This document shows, in pieces, positions 34,237-47,282 of a stretch of DNA of 64,000 nucleotides. This DNA is from Omphalotus guepiniiformis (lineage: Eukaryota > Basidiomycota > Agaricomycetes > Agaricales > Omphalotaceae): assembly GCA_028554645.1 (NCBI GenBank), contig JAQOOI010000062.1, positions 310,001-374,000 on the forward strand, in the 5' to 3' direction. The position numbers and the translations under genes are program-made. The notes beneath the pieces were generated by a model. The model made no database searches and was not told the DNA's origin. It worked only from the letters and a program-made list of their open reading frames with translations. The stretch's first letter is position 1. The number at the start of each line of letters is the position of its first letter.

Positions 34237-35996
34237 ATGATGACGTTGCCTCGCCGTACATCCCCCAACGACGACGACTCACAAGAGGATCATCAGAGCT
34301 CGGGTTTTGCTTCTGCCTCTTTCCCGTCTTCTACTATGCCAGGCGCTTTCAGTACGTACTATCATTGCCAGCGGCTTTTTTTTGGTTCCGTTTCTGATTC
34401 AAATTCGATTCGATTAGCTGAGTGTGATAACTGTCATACGACAACTACACCTCTCTGGCGTAGAGATCGTACGGGAATGAAGATTCTTTGCAATGCGTGA
34501 GTTGGCATCAATTTATCTTTTTGTGTTGTTGGGTGTCTTATTTGTGTGTTTTTTCTGGGTGGCAGGTGTGGGCTTTATTCGAAAACTCATAATGGTTCGG
34601 ATCGACCACTGAATGGAAAGACGCCCTCCGAGCGTAGACAGACGACGAGCAAACTTAAACAGGAGACTGTTGATACTCCTCGTGAGTAAAGTTCTATCTA
34701 TCTGTATGTGGCTTCTTTGATAAGACTCCTAACCTTTTTTGTTTCTTTACTCTTTGAAGCCCAAGAGTGTTCGAATTGCTCGACGTCTACTACTCCGCTA
34801 TGGAGAAAGACCGATGAAGGAAAGCTTCTTTGCAATGCGTTAGTACCCGTCTCCGCATTACACCGGATATTTTTTGTTTATCTTGTTTGTTTATCTAGTT
34901 GCGGTCTTTACGTCAAGTTACACGGACACAATCGACCTGTTCATCTCCGAACCGACGTTATTCGTCAACGTTCACGAGAGAACGCTCGTGGTGTCCGCGT
35001 TAAACGTCCAGCCAACGACGAGCCACCCGTTACAGCTTCAACAGCACGAAGAACCGCTTCGAATACGAATTCACGTACTAGGTCCTCCGCCTCGACCACT
35101 CGAACTCGTCCTCATTCGGCTATCGCGAATGATAACGACGACGATGATGAGGATGATGACGAAGATGATTCGTCTGATTCATCTGAGGACAGAGTCCACC
35201 ATCATCATCATCGTCACCATCAACATCGAGCACGTCCGACGACGACGACTTCGTACCGGTCTATCGGGACTCAACGTGATTCTGATTCCGACTCGGATTC
35301 GATAGACACGCCTGATGAGGGTACTGATAATGTTCATTGTCTACCTCCGAGGTACAGTCAACAAGCAAAGAATCGGTTCAAACGTCAGCGTATAACTATG
35401 GGCGATTCGGATGAAGATTCTGTCATGTCGATTGTTTCGTCGGGTTCACCTTCGTTGTCTTCGTTGGCGGCTGTTGCGGCTGCTGCTGCTGCTGCTGCGG
35501 ATATGTCGTATGTGTCGTTTTTTTAAATGTTGCCCTGGAGATTGTTCGTGTACCGACCACCACCTTTTTTTTTTTTCCTTTTCGTTTGTTTTGCGTGTGT
35601 TTTTAGATCCTCTGGGGCTAACTTTTCACGCCCGTGGTTTCAGAGACTCGACCTCTGAGGGAATTGGTAGAAGCGGCGGTGATGGACACGACGGACGTGG
35701 ATGTGGAAGTGAAAGTGGTGATGGCCCTGGGTCGATGTCAAAATTGATATCAGGGTCGACGTGGTCTGGATCTGGATCTGGACGTTGGTTACCTGATGAT
35801 GATATCCGCTCTGGTACTGGCAACACGGAAGAGGGTCGGTTGGAGGCGGCGTCTTCGTTGTCGACTTCTATGCATCCTCTTCTCCCACACTCGCTCCCGC
35901 AATCGCATTTAAAACCGTCGGTATCAAGTACCCTCCTGCTTTACTCTCCTTCGCTCCTCAGCCTCCACGCGTTCGTTTCGGACCTTGGTAAGGCGT
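34237..35996 (+). CDS. Two-finger GATA transcription factor
   Basis: Exon 1 starts [16 protein letters not shown]. Finger 1 is [15 protein letters not shown].. to [12 protein letters not shown], with an 18-residue loop and an intron splitting CNAC. Finger 2 is [15 protein letters not shown].. to [13 protein letters not shown], with a 17-residue loop and again an intron inside CNAC. Both have the C-x2-C..C-x2-C zinc ligands and the TPLWR contact region; the basic tail [15 protein letters not shown] follows finger 2. The linker lacks the Cys-rich motif of siderophore repressors (SreA/Urbs1). The C-terminal part is disordered, with Asp/Glu, His and Ala runs. The last exon(s) after 35520 are uncertain: an intron to an acceptor near 35606 gives a short tail, and a Pro-rich frame ending VRFGPW near 35990 is an alternative. 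Confidence 0.8.
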
Positions 35997-38900
35997 AAAA
36001 GTAACCTGTGTTTGGTTGTTGGTCTGGTTCGTCCTCTTTGTGTTTTTGTGATGTTTTGTGTCTTTTTTTTCCCATGTTTCCCCGCCCCTTGTTTTTGCAT
36101 ATACGCTACATTAGGAATTTTTTGATTGTTCTTTGATTGTTTTTTTTTCTGTTTGATTATAATAGTGTTTCTGGATGGATTTTTTCTTTCCTTACTTCTT
36201 TTTACTTAGTTTTTAGTTTAGTTTGGCTGCCTGCCCTATGGTTCTTCACTTTCTGCGTTCAATGTTCAATGTTGGTGTGTTGGATTGTTTGATCCCTATT
36301 CCCTTCTCTCGCCTACCTGATTGCCCTTACCTACTCTTACCCAAACCGAATTCAAACATCCTGCAACCTACTTGTTCACTTGTTCTTATTCCATTCCATT
36401 CCAAATTCACCGTTTCACCATTCTTCCGAAGGCACCCTTCCCTTCTCACTTATTCACGTTTCACTTTTATTTTCTTGTATATATTTATGCTATCATATTT
36501 GATCGCATTGCAACGCAACGCGACGCGACACACGTACGCAACCGTTTGCAAAAGAACTGCAAAAACTCCCCACTCCTCACTCTCTCTCGCAACACATTCG
36601 TTCGTTTGTTTGTTCACTCTTGGTTCTCGGGTTATTTATTTCCTTGATACCCCATTATGCTACCTCTCCTACTTATAGACGGATCGCTTTGTTTTGTTTT
36701 TCCTTTTTTCTTTGAATCATCTTGTCACGTTTGTGCGTTGTTCGTTCGTTGATTTGGTGTGTTTTTATCTGTCTCCCCCTCCCCCCCGTGTACGCGTACC
36801 CCGCCTACCCTCCGCTTCTCTTATATCCGTCTACCCACCCCTCTTCCTTAACCCGCTCACAGCCTAACCTAACCTACCTTACCCCTACGCTACCCTACCT
36901 TACTCTACATGCCCTATTGCCTCACCCAGGCGTACACGTACTCACCCTCCCTCCCCACATTCGTTCATTACCTACCTACGTACTCCTACGGACCCGATGG
37001 CTCGACTGCTAAATGAGCCCTACCTCCTACATAAGATATCTTATAGTACTCGTACTCCCCCCTTTCAGATACATACATACTTGAATACGTAACTGATATA
37101 TAACGCATTACGCTTTATGCAGACGCATTGCGCATATATGGTGCTAGTTCGTTTTTTGTTGATTTTGGGAAGGTTTGTGGTGGGCGGGTTGGTTGGTTTT
37201 TGGTGAGTTGTTTCTTGTTTTGCTTAGGTGTTTGCGTTGAGTGTGGGCGATGTTGAGCGTTGAGAGAGGAATGCTGGATAGGATAGGAAGAGAATGAGAG
37301 TGGCACGGAGGGGAGGAGGGGTAGGGGTAGAGGTGATCGCCCGTCGAGATTTAAATAGCGGGGGATTGTTATCTTGGCTTGGCTTTCCCGCTATAACACC
37401 CTCACCCTCACTCACCCAACTAAGGGCCAACAGTGAACACCCTCACCCGACCCCGATTATCGCAGTTCTCTCGCTGAACAGCTGATTACGCGTGAAATTG
37501 TTCTGAGTGAGTTCTGACCGACCCTGTAAACATGAAACATGAAAACCTGAGAATTTGGACGGAGTAATGAGTTGTGAGGTGTTGTGTAGTTGTTCTGTGT
37601 TCGCTCGCTTATTTTATGTATACTGCATATTGGATTTGTACTGAATTTGTACTGAATTTGTACGAAGTAGGGAGGGATAAAGCCTTGAAGATAAGGGATT
37701 ATCAGGCGCATATAGGCGTACATGAGTCTGCGTAAGTATACAGTAATTATACAGCAAGTAAGTTACAGGATAAGTAGACAACGCTGATGAGAATATTTCG
37801 TGAATCCGAGTGCGAATCCGAATCGGGAACCGAGATTTCGTGTTCGTGAGGTTCGTGAGGCCTTGAGGCTCGTGAGTGCGTGACGTGGCGGGCTGGTACT
37901 GGGCATGGTGTTTACGCGTACGGTTTAGGCTAGGGCCACGATACAGGACCCTAGCTAACGCTTAGCTCTCCCACCCCGAAGGCTAGGCGTAAGCCGTTTC
38001 CGACGTCCGTGGTGTTCTCGGGGGAAACTACATAGTTGTAGTTTAGATGGTTCACGGAAAGTCTGAAGTTTCTAAGTGTATGTTAGTTTTGAGTTTAGTA
38101 TGTAGCCCTGCCCATGAGAACGGCACGGAATTGATATTGATTAGTACTGAGATTACGGTGCGAGACCTCCTCGGACTCGGACTCGGAGGACGGCTGAGGG
38201 ACGGGGTATGTGGACAGTTATCTAATTATGTAAAAAGTCCTTAACTCGGATCAGGATATGTACGACTCTCTCGGACGACGGGTTCAAGACGGGTTGTGAT
38301 ACGATGTGAATGTTTGCTCAGGATATGAGTGGAAACCTGTGGAAACTCGTGCGATGTGAATTCAATCGGATGACATTGAATCGTAAGTATGTACATAGGT
38401 TGGCTGGCCTGCTGGCAACAGTGCCGCCGTACTACCGATAGGTCAGAATGTAAGCAGGTTAGACAGACCGTACGTACATACATATGCCAGTGCAGTGAGT
38501 GGGGAGATAAGGAAACGGAACAGTAAGCAGACAGTAAGTGAGCCTACCAAGTACGCATGTACCCAGCATGGTACGTAGGCTAAATGAAGGTCTACGGCAT
38601 GAAACGCATACTACATACAGGATCGGAGGCTCGGAGGCTCGGAGGCTCGGAAGCGCTTCATTCGTACGGTAGCACGAGGCAATGGGGTGACAGGTCCGGA
38701 GCTCGAGCCTCGAGGGTTGTAGACGAAAAGACCAAATCGATTATCCGTCACGGTTGGCAGTGAAGTCAACGGCATTCATAGGCGTGAACGGGCGTGAACT
38801 CGACGTTGTTGGGTAAGTAAACACGTTTTTTTCTTCAAGGTACATGGATGAAAAGACTAATCGCTGCTCTCAGGCTACGATAGTACCTTTATTAATAAAT

Positions 38901-40472
38901 GAACTCGCAATCAGAGGCGTAGAGGCTAGTAGGATCGCAGGTAAATCGGTAACGGTGTATTACTCATCAAAAGGCACTATGCCGCTTTGCCGAACAGGCT
39001 AAAGGTCTTCGGCTAAGCATGCCGTTGCGTCTTCTGCGGTATGCCGATATTCGGCTCTCTATAGCGGCTTCTCGGCGAGATGGAAGTCACCGAACAAGGA
39101 TTCTTTAAGGCTTTGTTCCTGCCCCGTTCCTGCCTCCTGAGTCCAGGACCTGGGAAATTTAATGAGTGCTCGGACTTCTATATTAACAGATAGGAGGGTG
39201 TATGGGATAGAAGTAATTGGCCCTATGCTGTTAGGGCATGGAAGCGAGAAGAACTGTATACTTCCGCTGGCTTGGGCTGGCTCGGACAGCACTTAGAGAG
39301 GGAAATGCTTCGCTATCAGGTACCTTCCTTCCCGAGTGAACAAAATGTGTTCTTCTAATTTGAGAATAGGGACACCGGGGGGACACTGTGTCTGTTTATA
39401 CAGTACTTACAACAGCCTACATACAGCACTAGTACAGCAGTGACCATTGTAAAGGTGTTAATCATACTAAGGTACTCGCGCTCTGAGAACCTAACTCCTG
39501 AGACTCGGAATTTTCTCGCCTTCATATAAGTACTTACGGATCGTAAAGATCCTGGTAGTGGAATTCGTTGGCTCGGAATGAAATGTCTGATAATGAGGCA
39601 CGGTGACCCACATAATTTGGAAGATTCATAGAAAGAAGTCACTTTGTATATAACCTTCGGGACCCGGAGGAAAATCACAGAGGAACCAACAGCTCTGATC
39701 GTGACAGCGTCGACGGTACCTACCTAGGTGGGAATTCCTGATTATGAAAGAACCCCCTGGCAGTGGAACGATGGAAGAAATTTCTACAAAGGCGGTCGTT
39801 ACTTTGTAAATCCAAACCCAATAAAAACAATAAAAGACCGTTGATGTGGTTACGGAGGTTAAGATAAGTTAAGAGGGTCTGCATACACAACCGACATATG
39901 TATGTTTGTAAATCTAAAATGTTGCGATGCTACCTTGATTCATTGCTCATTCAATAAGAAATTACTACATGATTCTGACATGAATACATACATACTTGGT
40001 AGGCATCCTGAAATCGACCCTCGGGCTCCCTCGGGCGGGGGGAGAGTACACGCAAGCGATGGTCGAGGTCGGTCGAGGTCGGTCTAGGATTGATTATAGT
40101 ATATACCATGTACGTACGTGGAATTGACGACGACGATGAGATTATCCAGACCTCGAGCTTCGAAGCTCCTTAGCTAGAGCCTTCACTACGATGATGAATC
40201 AGATTCAGCCCGTACCGAGCTACTCCGTCAAGTGAGCTTTCAACTCCCTCGTAGTGGCTCTGGGTGGGCGGATACTTGAAGCTGTGAAACTGTGAAGCTG
40301 TGAGAGGGGTCGCGGTGGAGATGAGAACCTTGATTGACCGGGAATACCTTGGGTATATCAAAAAATCTCCAGGACGGATGCAGGGAAGTAAACGCCGTCG
40401 ACCCTAATTGCGACCCGACCCTTCATAGCGATATTTCGTGCTTATGTATCATGTATGTATGTACACAATGGG
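35997..40472. other. Gene-poor region, part 1
   Basis: No convincing gene on either strand. 36050-37080 is strongly pyrimidine-rich on the + strand. 37800-40100 has many short direct repeats, including CGGAGGCT units (38620-38652) and GGTCGAGGTC units (about 40061-40082), and an excess of CTCGG. Open frames here lack splice logic and known domains. Confidence 0.5.
38620..38652 (+). repeat. 8-nt tandem repeat (CGGAGGCT)
   Basis: Nearly four head-to-tail units in the gene-poor region. Confidence 0.85.
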
Positions 40473-41025
40473 TGACCTCCCGTGGGTTTAGAAAACCTAG
40501 ATTATTTTCTAAATCCATCAAACGCGGACCTTGAAAAAATCTAGCTTTAGTTTAGAAAACCGTCGACCAAATGTTTGGTCTAGAATAATCCGGCTGAAGG
40601 CCTGAATAGGAAGTTATTCTTCCCACAAGCCACCAGGTAGGGCAAGGAAGATTGGGCTCACAAAGTTGTCTTTTTTCTTTGAAAGTTCAATAATCATGCA
40701 CCGCTGACCATATATCATCCTTTTGAGACAAATACGGCCACTTGAAAGTGACCGCTGAGGCTTCCTACGCAGAACTCTAGCTCTGACCCTCGGGGACAAA
40801 TGCAAGAAAGGAAGGTGTATCTCCGAGCGGAGCTCGAAATGTGTTTAGAAAGACGATTTTAGTCTGGAAGGGGGGGGGGTACCCTCCTTCTAGATTAAAA
40901 TTTAGAAATGGGTAAGATTACAAACTCCGCTGATGTGAGCTCGTTGCCGAGATTCGGAGACTCGGCTAAGCTCGCTTATATGAGTTTAGAATAGGATTTA
41001 GTTTAGAAATGCCCACGGGAGGTCA
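40473..41025. mobile_element. MITE-like element with 14-nt perfect TIRs
   Basis: TGACCTCCCGTGGG at 40473-40486 is repeated inverted and exact at 41012-41025. The next outward bases also resemble each other (ATGGG against TTGGA). Inside, near both ends, the motif TTTAGAAA recurs in opposite orientations. It is 553 nt long, with no coding frame. I could not fix the target duplication, so the superfamily is not assigned. Confidence 0.55.
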
Positions 41026-44000
41026 TCCAATATATCACTGAGGGTATCAGCTGGTATCAGCGACCTCCCCAACGATTTACGCTCATTCAATAAGGTAGGC
41101 ACCTACTAAGGAATATCAACTCGTTAGTACGTGCAAAGGGTCCTGAGGATCATAGAATTCTTGCCTGACATTTGCGACAAGCTGAGGCTGAGGCTGGGCT
41201 GAGGTAGGCAGCCACCGAACATCCCGTTGATTCCTTGGTGATCTACGTTACAGACACGCTTAAATCTAACCGCCGATCCCATTCACAACAGCGAAACCGT
41301 AAACGAGACATGCAGTTATCAAAACATCTCCATTCGGGACGAGTGTCGCGCAAGGGTCCTCCGCGGGTGTACGTCTGGACTCTGTGCCGTTGTATACATA
41401 TATGTCGATAATCAGCCGGGCATCGTGATTGTTGAGCACTAGAGCTATTAGACTCGGAGGGTCGAGAGGTGCAGTGCCAGAGAGGATTCGATTAAACGAA
41501 AAGAAATACAGGCGAAACACGGGGAGGGGAGCTTTGAGAAGCGATTCAACACCCGTTTGACTCTGTTCAATCGGGTAGCGGGTTTCTTAGGCTTGCCTCG
41601 TGATACCAGGTGAGCTTCAGCAGGCTTCAAATCTTCAGCTTTCACGTCGATCTCCGAGAGTCCGTAGCACTGTCCTTGACAATGACATAACCCGACATGA
41701 GACCTCAGTCCGTCTGGCCAAGGGAGACTATCGAACGGAGGGTCGTCCCTGCCCTGACCTGACCTAAACTTCGCGCGCCCCCCATCCTGAGGAATGACAG
41801 AAGGATGACACTGTACACATAGTACGTGCGAAACGGTGACGTTTGGGATTCCAGGGCTATTCATAGGCTGCTGCTGCTGTGGGTGAGTAAGTCACGGGTA
41901 AGTCATTGGCTGGTACGGGTTTGTGCTTACCTGTACCGACACCCTTGCTTACCCCGCCGCCACTTGTCAAAGTCAAGGACCCTTGGTTCTCTTCCGAGTC
42001 AGCCCGTGTTCACTCTGCTCTGCGAGCTATGTAACAAACCGAATAACAATCAGCGCTTCAGCCCATCAGTATCTTTGCGAGGCAGACCTGGGAGTGCCAG
42101 TCAACGAGGCCTTCGTGATTGGGTTATTCCGAACGAGCGACTCTTCGATGCCACGAAATTGAGCCTTCAAGTCGGTGCATGAGCGTTGACTTGAAACTAA
42201 TAGTACGAAATATCTTGACCTTCACGAGAAGTTGCGATCATAATTGGCTGTACTAGATTACGAAAAAATCAGCGGACATAAAAATCTAGCATAAAACCCG
42301 CATATATGCAGGAAAACAACGGGTAAACGTTACCTCTGACATACATACAGAAGGTAAACACGTTGTTTTTAACCCCAACGGTCCTTCAAGATTCTTCAGG
42401 AATGAAGAGTTTAACGCTGTTTTAACGTCCAGAATGTTAACGTGAGGCGGCAATTCGACGACGCCGTGTTCAAAAGTCAAGGGATTAGAATCAATGGTCT
42501 CGTGCCAGTGGGGGATGGGGTTCCGAAACAAAGGATAAGAACGGAGCGCATAGCCTCGAGAAACGAGCATTGATAATCATCAATCTGAAGTCGTTCTTGC
42601 GGTCCATGACGAACAAGAGCCTCAGAAGAGCAGGTGATACTGCGTGTGTGGTACGGTGCTACTGACTGACTGCATGAGGTATATGTTCATCATCATGAGT
42701 AGAAAGGGGGAACCCAAATCACCTTAGGGTTGTAGCAATGAATATCGATTCCTAGGCCGGGTAGGGGTTCGTGGCGAGCAACGAAGAGATGGTGTCAGAA
42801 AAGAACGCTGATTATCAATCTCAAAAGAAGAATCTTGTAGTACCCGTACCGTGGGGCGAAGGAGAGCACACAAGATTCCTCGAGGGAATATCAATTTTCA
42901 TGGGCGTCGTACCATCTAGGACGAGTTCGTGGGTAATATAGAGTGAAATGTCATCTCAGCCTTTTGCCACCCCCGCGATGATCGATGGGACCCGGAAAAG
43001 GAGGGACTCCGGATGTTGGTAGAGAATTTTGGGTACAGGATTTTTTGAGGTAATGTTATTGCGACATTTAATGTTCGTATGTCGATTTAGGCGGGAGATT
43101 TTGAGCTACTGCCTCACGGCCTTGGCTTGGCCATGGGAAGAACACAACAGCAGTTGACATCAACTTGAATTCGGGACGCACAGATTACTAGAAGAGCTGA
43201 GGTACATAGCCTGAGGGAGGTATGATGTACGAACTTGACGCGCGGTACTTCGCTCATTGGATTGGATCATGGAATGAAGATCGAGGTTTTGGTGGGGGTG
43301 TTACCTCGTAGGTCTATACTATACTTCGCGGACACTTGGCTAGGGCTTTTCCAGATATTGCTTCGATGAATCAAAACCAATTGCAAGTTCGCTAAGCTAG
43401 CCTTGATGCCTGTCAAGCTCGACAAATGCACGACGACGTCTGTCGACGAAATGGCCCTGATGTACCGCGTTTGCTCTCACTTGCTATACGACCCTCAACG
43501 GTCCTCGAACGATGACCTAGTAGTTCGCGAAATTGCGACGATATCTAGTGAGAGATAAAAATAGTTTTCCCTTGCAAAGAACCAACCAAGTTCGGATGAG
43601 CCCCAGAAATATGCGAATCTTGAATCACTAGCACTGTACAGCTATCTTGCAAATGCCTCTCGTGCGCACATGCCCCTTGACAGCTAGAATTTTTTCCACT
43701 TTCAGCTTTCAGAACAAAATCTCTAGTCATCAATCAATTGGAAGTTTCACCTAGTCCAGCCTTGTCCAGTACCCATAGCTCGTAACCTGTCAATCTTGTA
43801 ACAAACTAAAATCCTTCAAAACAGTTCCTGAAACCGGTGTAACTTGGAGAGCATCTCGGTCTAATCATTTTTATGCAGCCTCGAGCAAGAGGCGGGCGAG
43901 GAAGGCGGCAACCAGAAAAGCCACCAAATGATCCTCGTCAGATTACGGGTTCAAAGAAAAACCCAAGATGCCGAACTCCGGCAAAGCGCAATCACGTGAT

Positions 44001-45663
44001 GTCTCTGCCTGCCGAAATTGGAAACTTTTCAGTTTGACTCTGAGTTTCTCCTTCCACGTACCACCTGGGCTCTGGAAACATCAAGAAATACGGCTGTATG
44101 TGCCTATCGATGCTGTTTACAATCCAGAGGAGAAGTACTCAGGCCAAATTTGCGGATATTTCACGGATATTTCTCCAAAGTTCATGAAATGATCTTCCAG
44201 TTCCATACTGCTCTCCGGCTAGCTCCAGGGTAAGCAGATGTCAGTATCAGCCTTCAGGAACCATTCTAAACTATCGCGGGTGCTATGATCCACACTCTTT
44301 CATATCTACGGAATCAAGCATCTGTCGCAATTGCTGTGGGGGGGTCTGCTGTCTTCCTGAGGCGACAACTCACAAAGAACCTTAGTATCTGCCGTTTATA
44401 TACATTGAGGAAGTAGGTACTCACAGCTAAGCTATTTTAGGTGAATAAAGGGTTGCACGACCTTAACCGTGATCTACCTACGGATCATGAACATTCGATA
44501 CACATCTCCTTTCCCTCCACACAGGCTCGAATCATCTATGATTCTTACCCCCGGTTTATGGGTATAATACGTACGGTTCGCATCGATTCTTTTCCTTTGC
44601 CTCGTTTTGTCAGGTTTAGTGCGCTATCAACCCACCACGAAGCATCCAACGCACAGCCTACATACCCCAGCCCAACGACAACTTCTCATACCCAGCATAG
44701 AAAGGTACAACCTAAGATGACAGGGTCATTTCGGGACTCCGTGGAGCGGACTCTTGAATCATTTGTCAGTAGTTGAGCACTATATCCGCACCTCAAGGCC
44801 TCATTAATATTATCCGACCCCCCTCTCTCGAATTCACTTGATGTTATCTCATGATATTCAACCTTCTCATCAGATAGACACAGCATCGACGATACAATCT
44901 GCCAGGTGGACCGTGGTGGTAACATTCATGCCCCGAATCGAGATCATAGAAGATATGTGAGTCATTTCATCGTGTTTTTGTGAAGCACGCTACCGCAATC
45001 TATGTAACATCTATATTCCCACTTCTCCCGATCCCTTGAGGCGCATCTTCATCAGGTTCTTTGTACATATCTATTCATTGAATGCGTTTCAAGAGCTCAC
45101 GAACCTCCACTCAGCTTCCGAAGACCTCGTAGACTTGCGGTTTGATCGTGATGAGAGTGGTCGAAACATTCCGAAGTTACCAAGTATCAGTGATGCTTTC
45201 GGACTTCAACTCACGTTTCTACCAATGATTTGCGTCTTCGAAAGTATACTTTGTCTAAATTGCCATAATCATGACATGATACACAATCGATTGCTTCCGA
45301 ACTCTGTCCTTGACATCGGTGGCGTTTACGACCTACGAAGTTCATCATGCGGTAGTAGTAGACGCACAGCCCTACCATAGCTACTCATACAGAGGATTCC
45401 AAAAAATCATGGTAATACACAAGGCTACAATTCGTTTCTTGTAATCTCCTATCTTACACCTTGACTACAGCATACATTGGAGTCAATGAGAAAATCCTAC
45501 AAGGTCACCTCTACAATGTCAAGGCAATGAAATGAATATCTTTTCGAGTTTCGGAAGAAGAACAAGACAGCACTTACTCTTCGATAGTAACGACTGTATC
45601 AAATACAACGAGAGGGCGCCGATAAGACTGGAAACTCGCTAGAATAAACAGCCCCTCACTCAC
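41026..45663. other. Gene-poor region, part 2
   Basis: Only short frames without supported splice structure. One small ATG frame at 43874-44035 (+) contains RKRGG-like basic stretches but no known domain. I see no RNA gene or repeat array. Confidence 0.45.
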
Positions 45664-46072
45664 CTGGAATAATAATTATCTGGGTATTCTGGCTCTGCCG
45701 GTGGGGGTCGATTCGGAGCTGTAGATACAAAGAACCGTAGCGACCCAGACGGATCGCCGTACTGGACGCATAGCTCAAACAGTGCAGAGTCAGACAATGC
45801 ACTACCTAAAGCATATGCCCCAATTTCGGACTGGTATATTGAATAACGGGTGTAGTAGTTGTCTGGAATGCACAGCTAGGGTAGATGTAAATCAATCCGT
45901 TGAGTTTCTGAGGATACCCGACTGCTTCGTAACCCGGTCAAGGGGGACAACGCATACCTTTGAGAGGATCCTCTCTCGAATGAAGGATCCATTCGGTGCA
46001 CCTGTTATCTCGACAACGCGGTACTGCTCTGCGTTCGAGCTGACAATGATACGCGTCGTAGGTAAGACAGAC
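45664..46072 (-). pseudogene. Orphan Ras-association-like domain of a BCK1/STE11-type MAPKKK
   Basis: Two exons (46072-45958 and 45875-45664) joined at GTATGC...CCCTAG. They read IIVSSNAEQYRVVEITGAP, FIRERILSK, YSIYQSEIGAYALGSALSD and FELCVQYGDPSGSLRFFVST. This is the ubiquitin-like/RA fold found upstream of the kinase in fungal BCK1-type MAPKKKs. No kinase motif (GxGxxG, HRD, DFG) follows on this strand down to 44 kb. Possible extra exons up to 46361 and down to 45600 are unclear. It could be a gene fragment, or a small gene that kept only this domain. Confidence 0.5.
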
Positions 46073-47282
46073 CTAGATACACAAGAAAAAAAACATTAAA
46101 ACAAGACGGCTGTCTAGTATCTAACGGCGTCTATAATTCACAAGGTAAACTCACATTTGAGCCTACGCAACCGTGAAGAAGGTGAGTCCGAGAAACCTTG
46201 AGCCGAGGCTTGCGCTTAGGTTCTGATATAACCCACCCCACCTCACTTTTATGGGCGGCTGCATCAGCAGATGATGCATCCAAAAGCCCTGGGTGATCGA
46301 CTTTGAAGGACAACAGTAACGCCAGTGGGAACGATTGATGAGATGATTGATGATGCAGCAAGCGAGGAAAATGTCAACCCTTTCGATCGAGGGCTATTGA
46401 AAAAATGCGGTGCTGGGCTGGGTTCAGTAAACCCCTAGAAGGTGTGGGTGGAGTGTAGTATTATTATGCCACGCAATGATGTAGAAGCTTTGATATGAGA
46501 CATTCAGAATGCATGGAATATCAATCTTACTCCATACTTACACGTATTAACCTCGGGTGCGAAGGGAATGTGGACAGCAAAAAGGAAAGAACTTGTTGTA
46601 GTAAAGGACTCGGGATTATTGCGGTAACAGCAACGGTCAAGCCGGTGTCAAGACTACGTAGATACTGACTCATTCCATTCGGGGCTTTCATATCTGAACT
46701 GAAGGATAACTCGGTCCCAGCCGTTAATCTGTTGGTTGGATGAGATGGCGGGATGGGGGGCACGGATGCGTTTTATTCTCTATGGGCGCTCCGTCGAAGC
46801 CGAAGGCTGAAAAATATACATATAAGGATATGACAGCCCGTAAGACTTGCTTGATCTACGGAAGCATCTTTCATCAGTTCCATCATGTTTTGTGGTGGAA
46901 AAGTAAGTAAGTATAGCCTGAGGCACATTGAGCGATTCGATGATTGACGAAGATGTCATTCGAATTGCGCAGGGTAGGTTTGTGGTCCTGTGATCAAATG
47001 GGGTCAAACTATCTCTTTGAAGCTTTAGATTCATGTTCGCCTACATAACAGCGGCAAACCTTCTCTGAGAGGTGTGATAGATCATTGAGAGGATAAGAAG
47101 GAACCAAGTACTCATGGAGAAATCGAAAACACCGCTATGTACAAAGCATAGGCAGTAATATCGGCTTGTTCGGATCCGGGCTGATGATTTACAGAAGAAT
47201 ACATTCACCGGAACGGGATACTAGAGCACATTTCTTTATGAGGAACATTCTATATCTTGGACCATTTCTCTTCTCTTCTATA
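46073..47282. other. Intergenic
   Basis: An open minus-strand frame at 46131-46361 might be an upstream exon of the RA-domain relic; otherwise nothing recognisable. Confidence 0.4.

Noticed and set aside
39708..39735. Short palindrome with GGTACC and CCTAGG
   Set aside because: Too short and isolated to support an element end or hairpin terminator.
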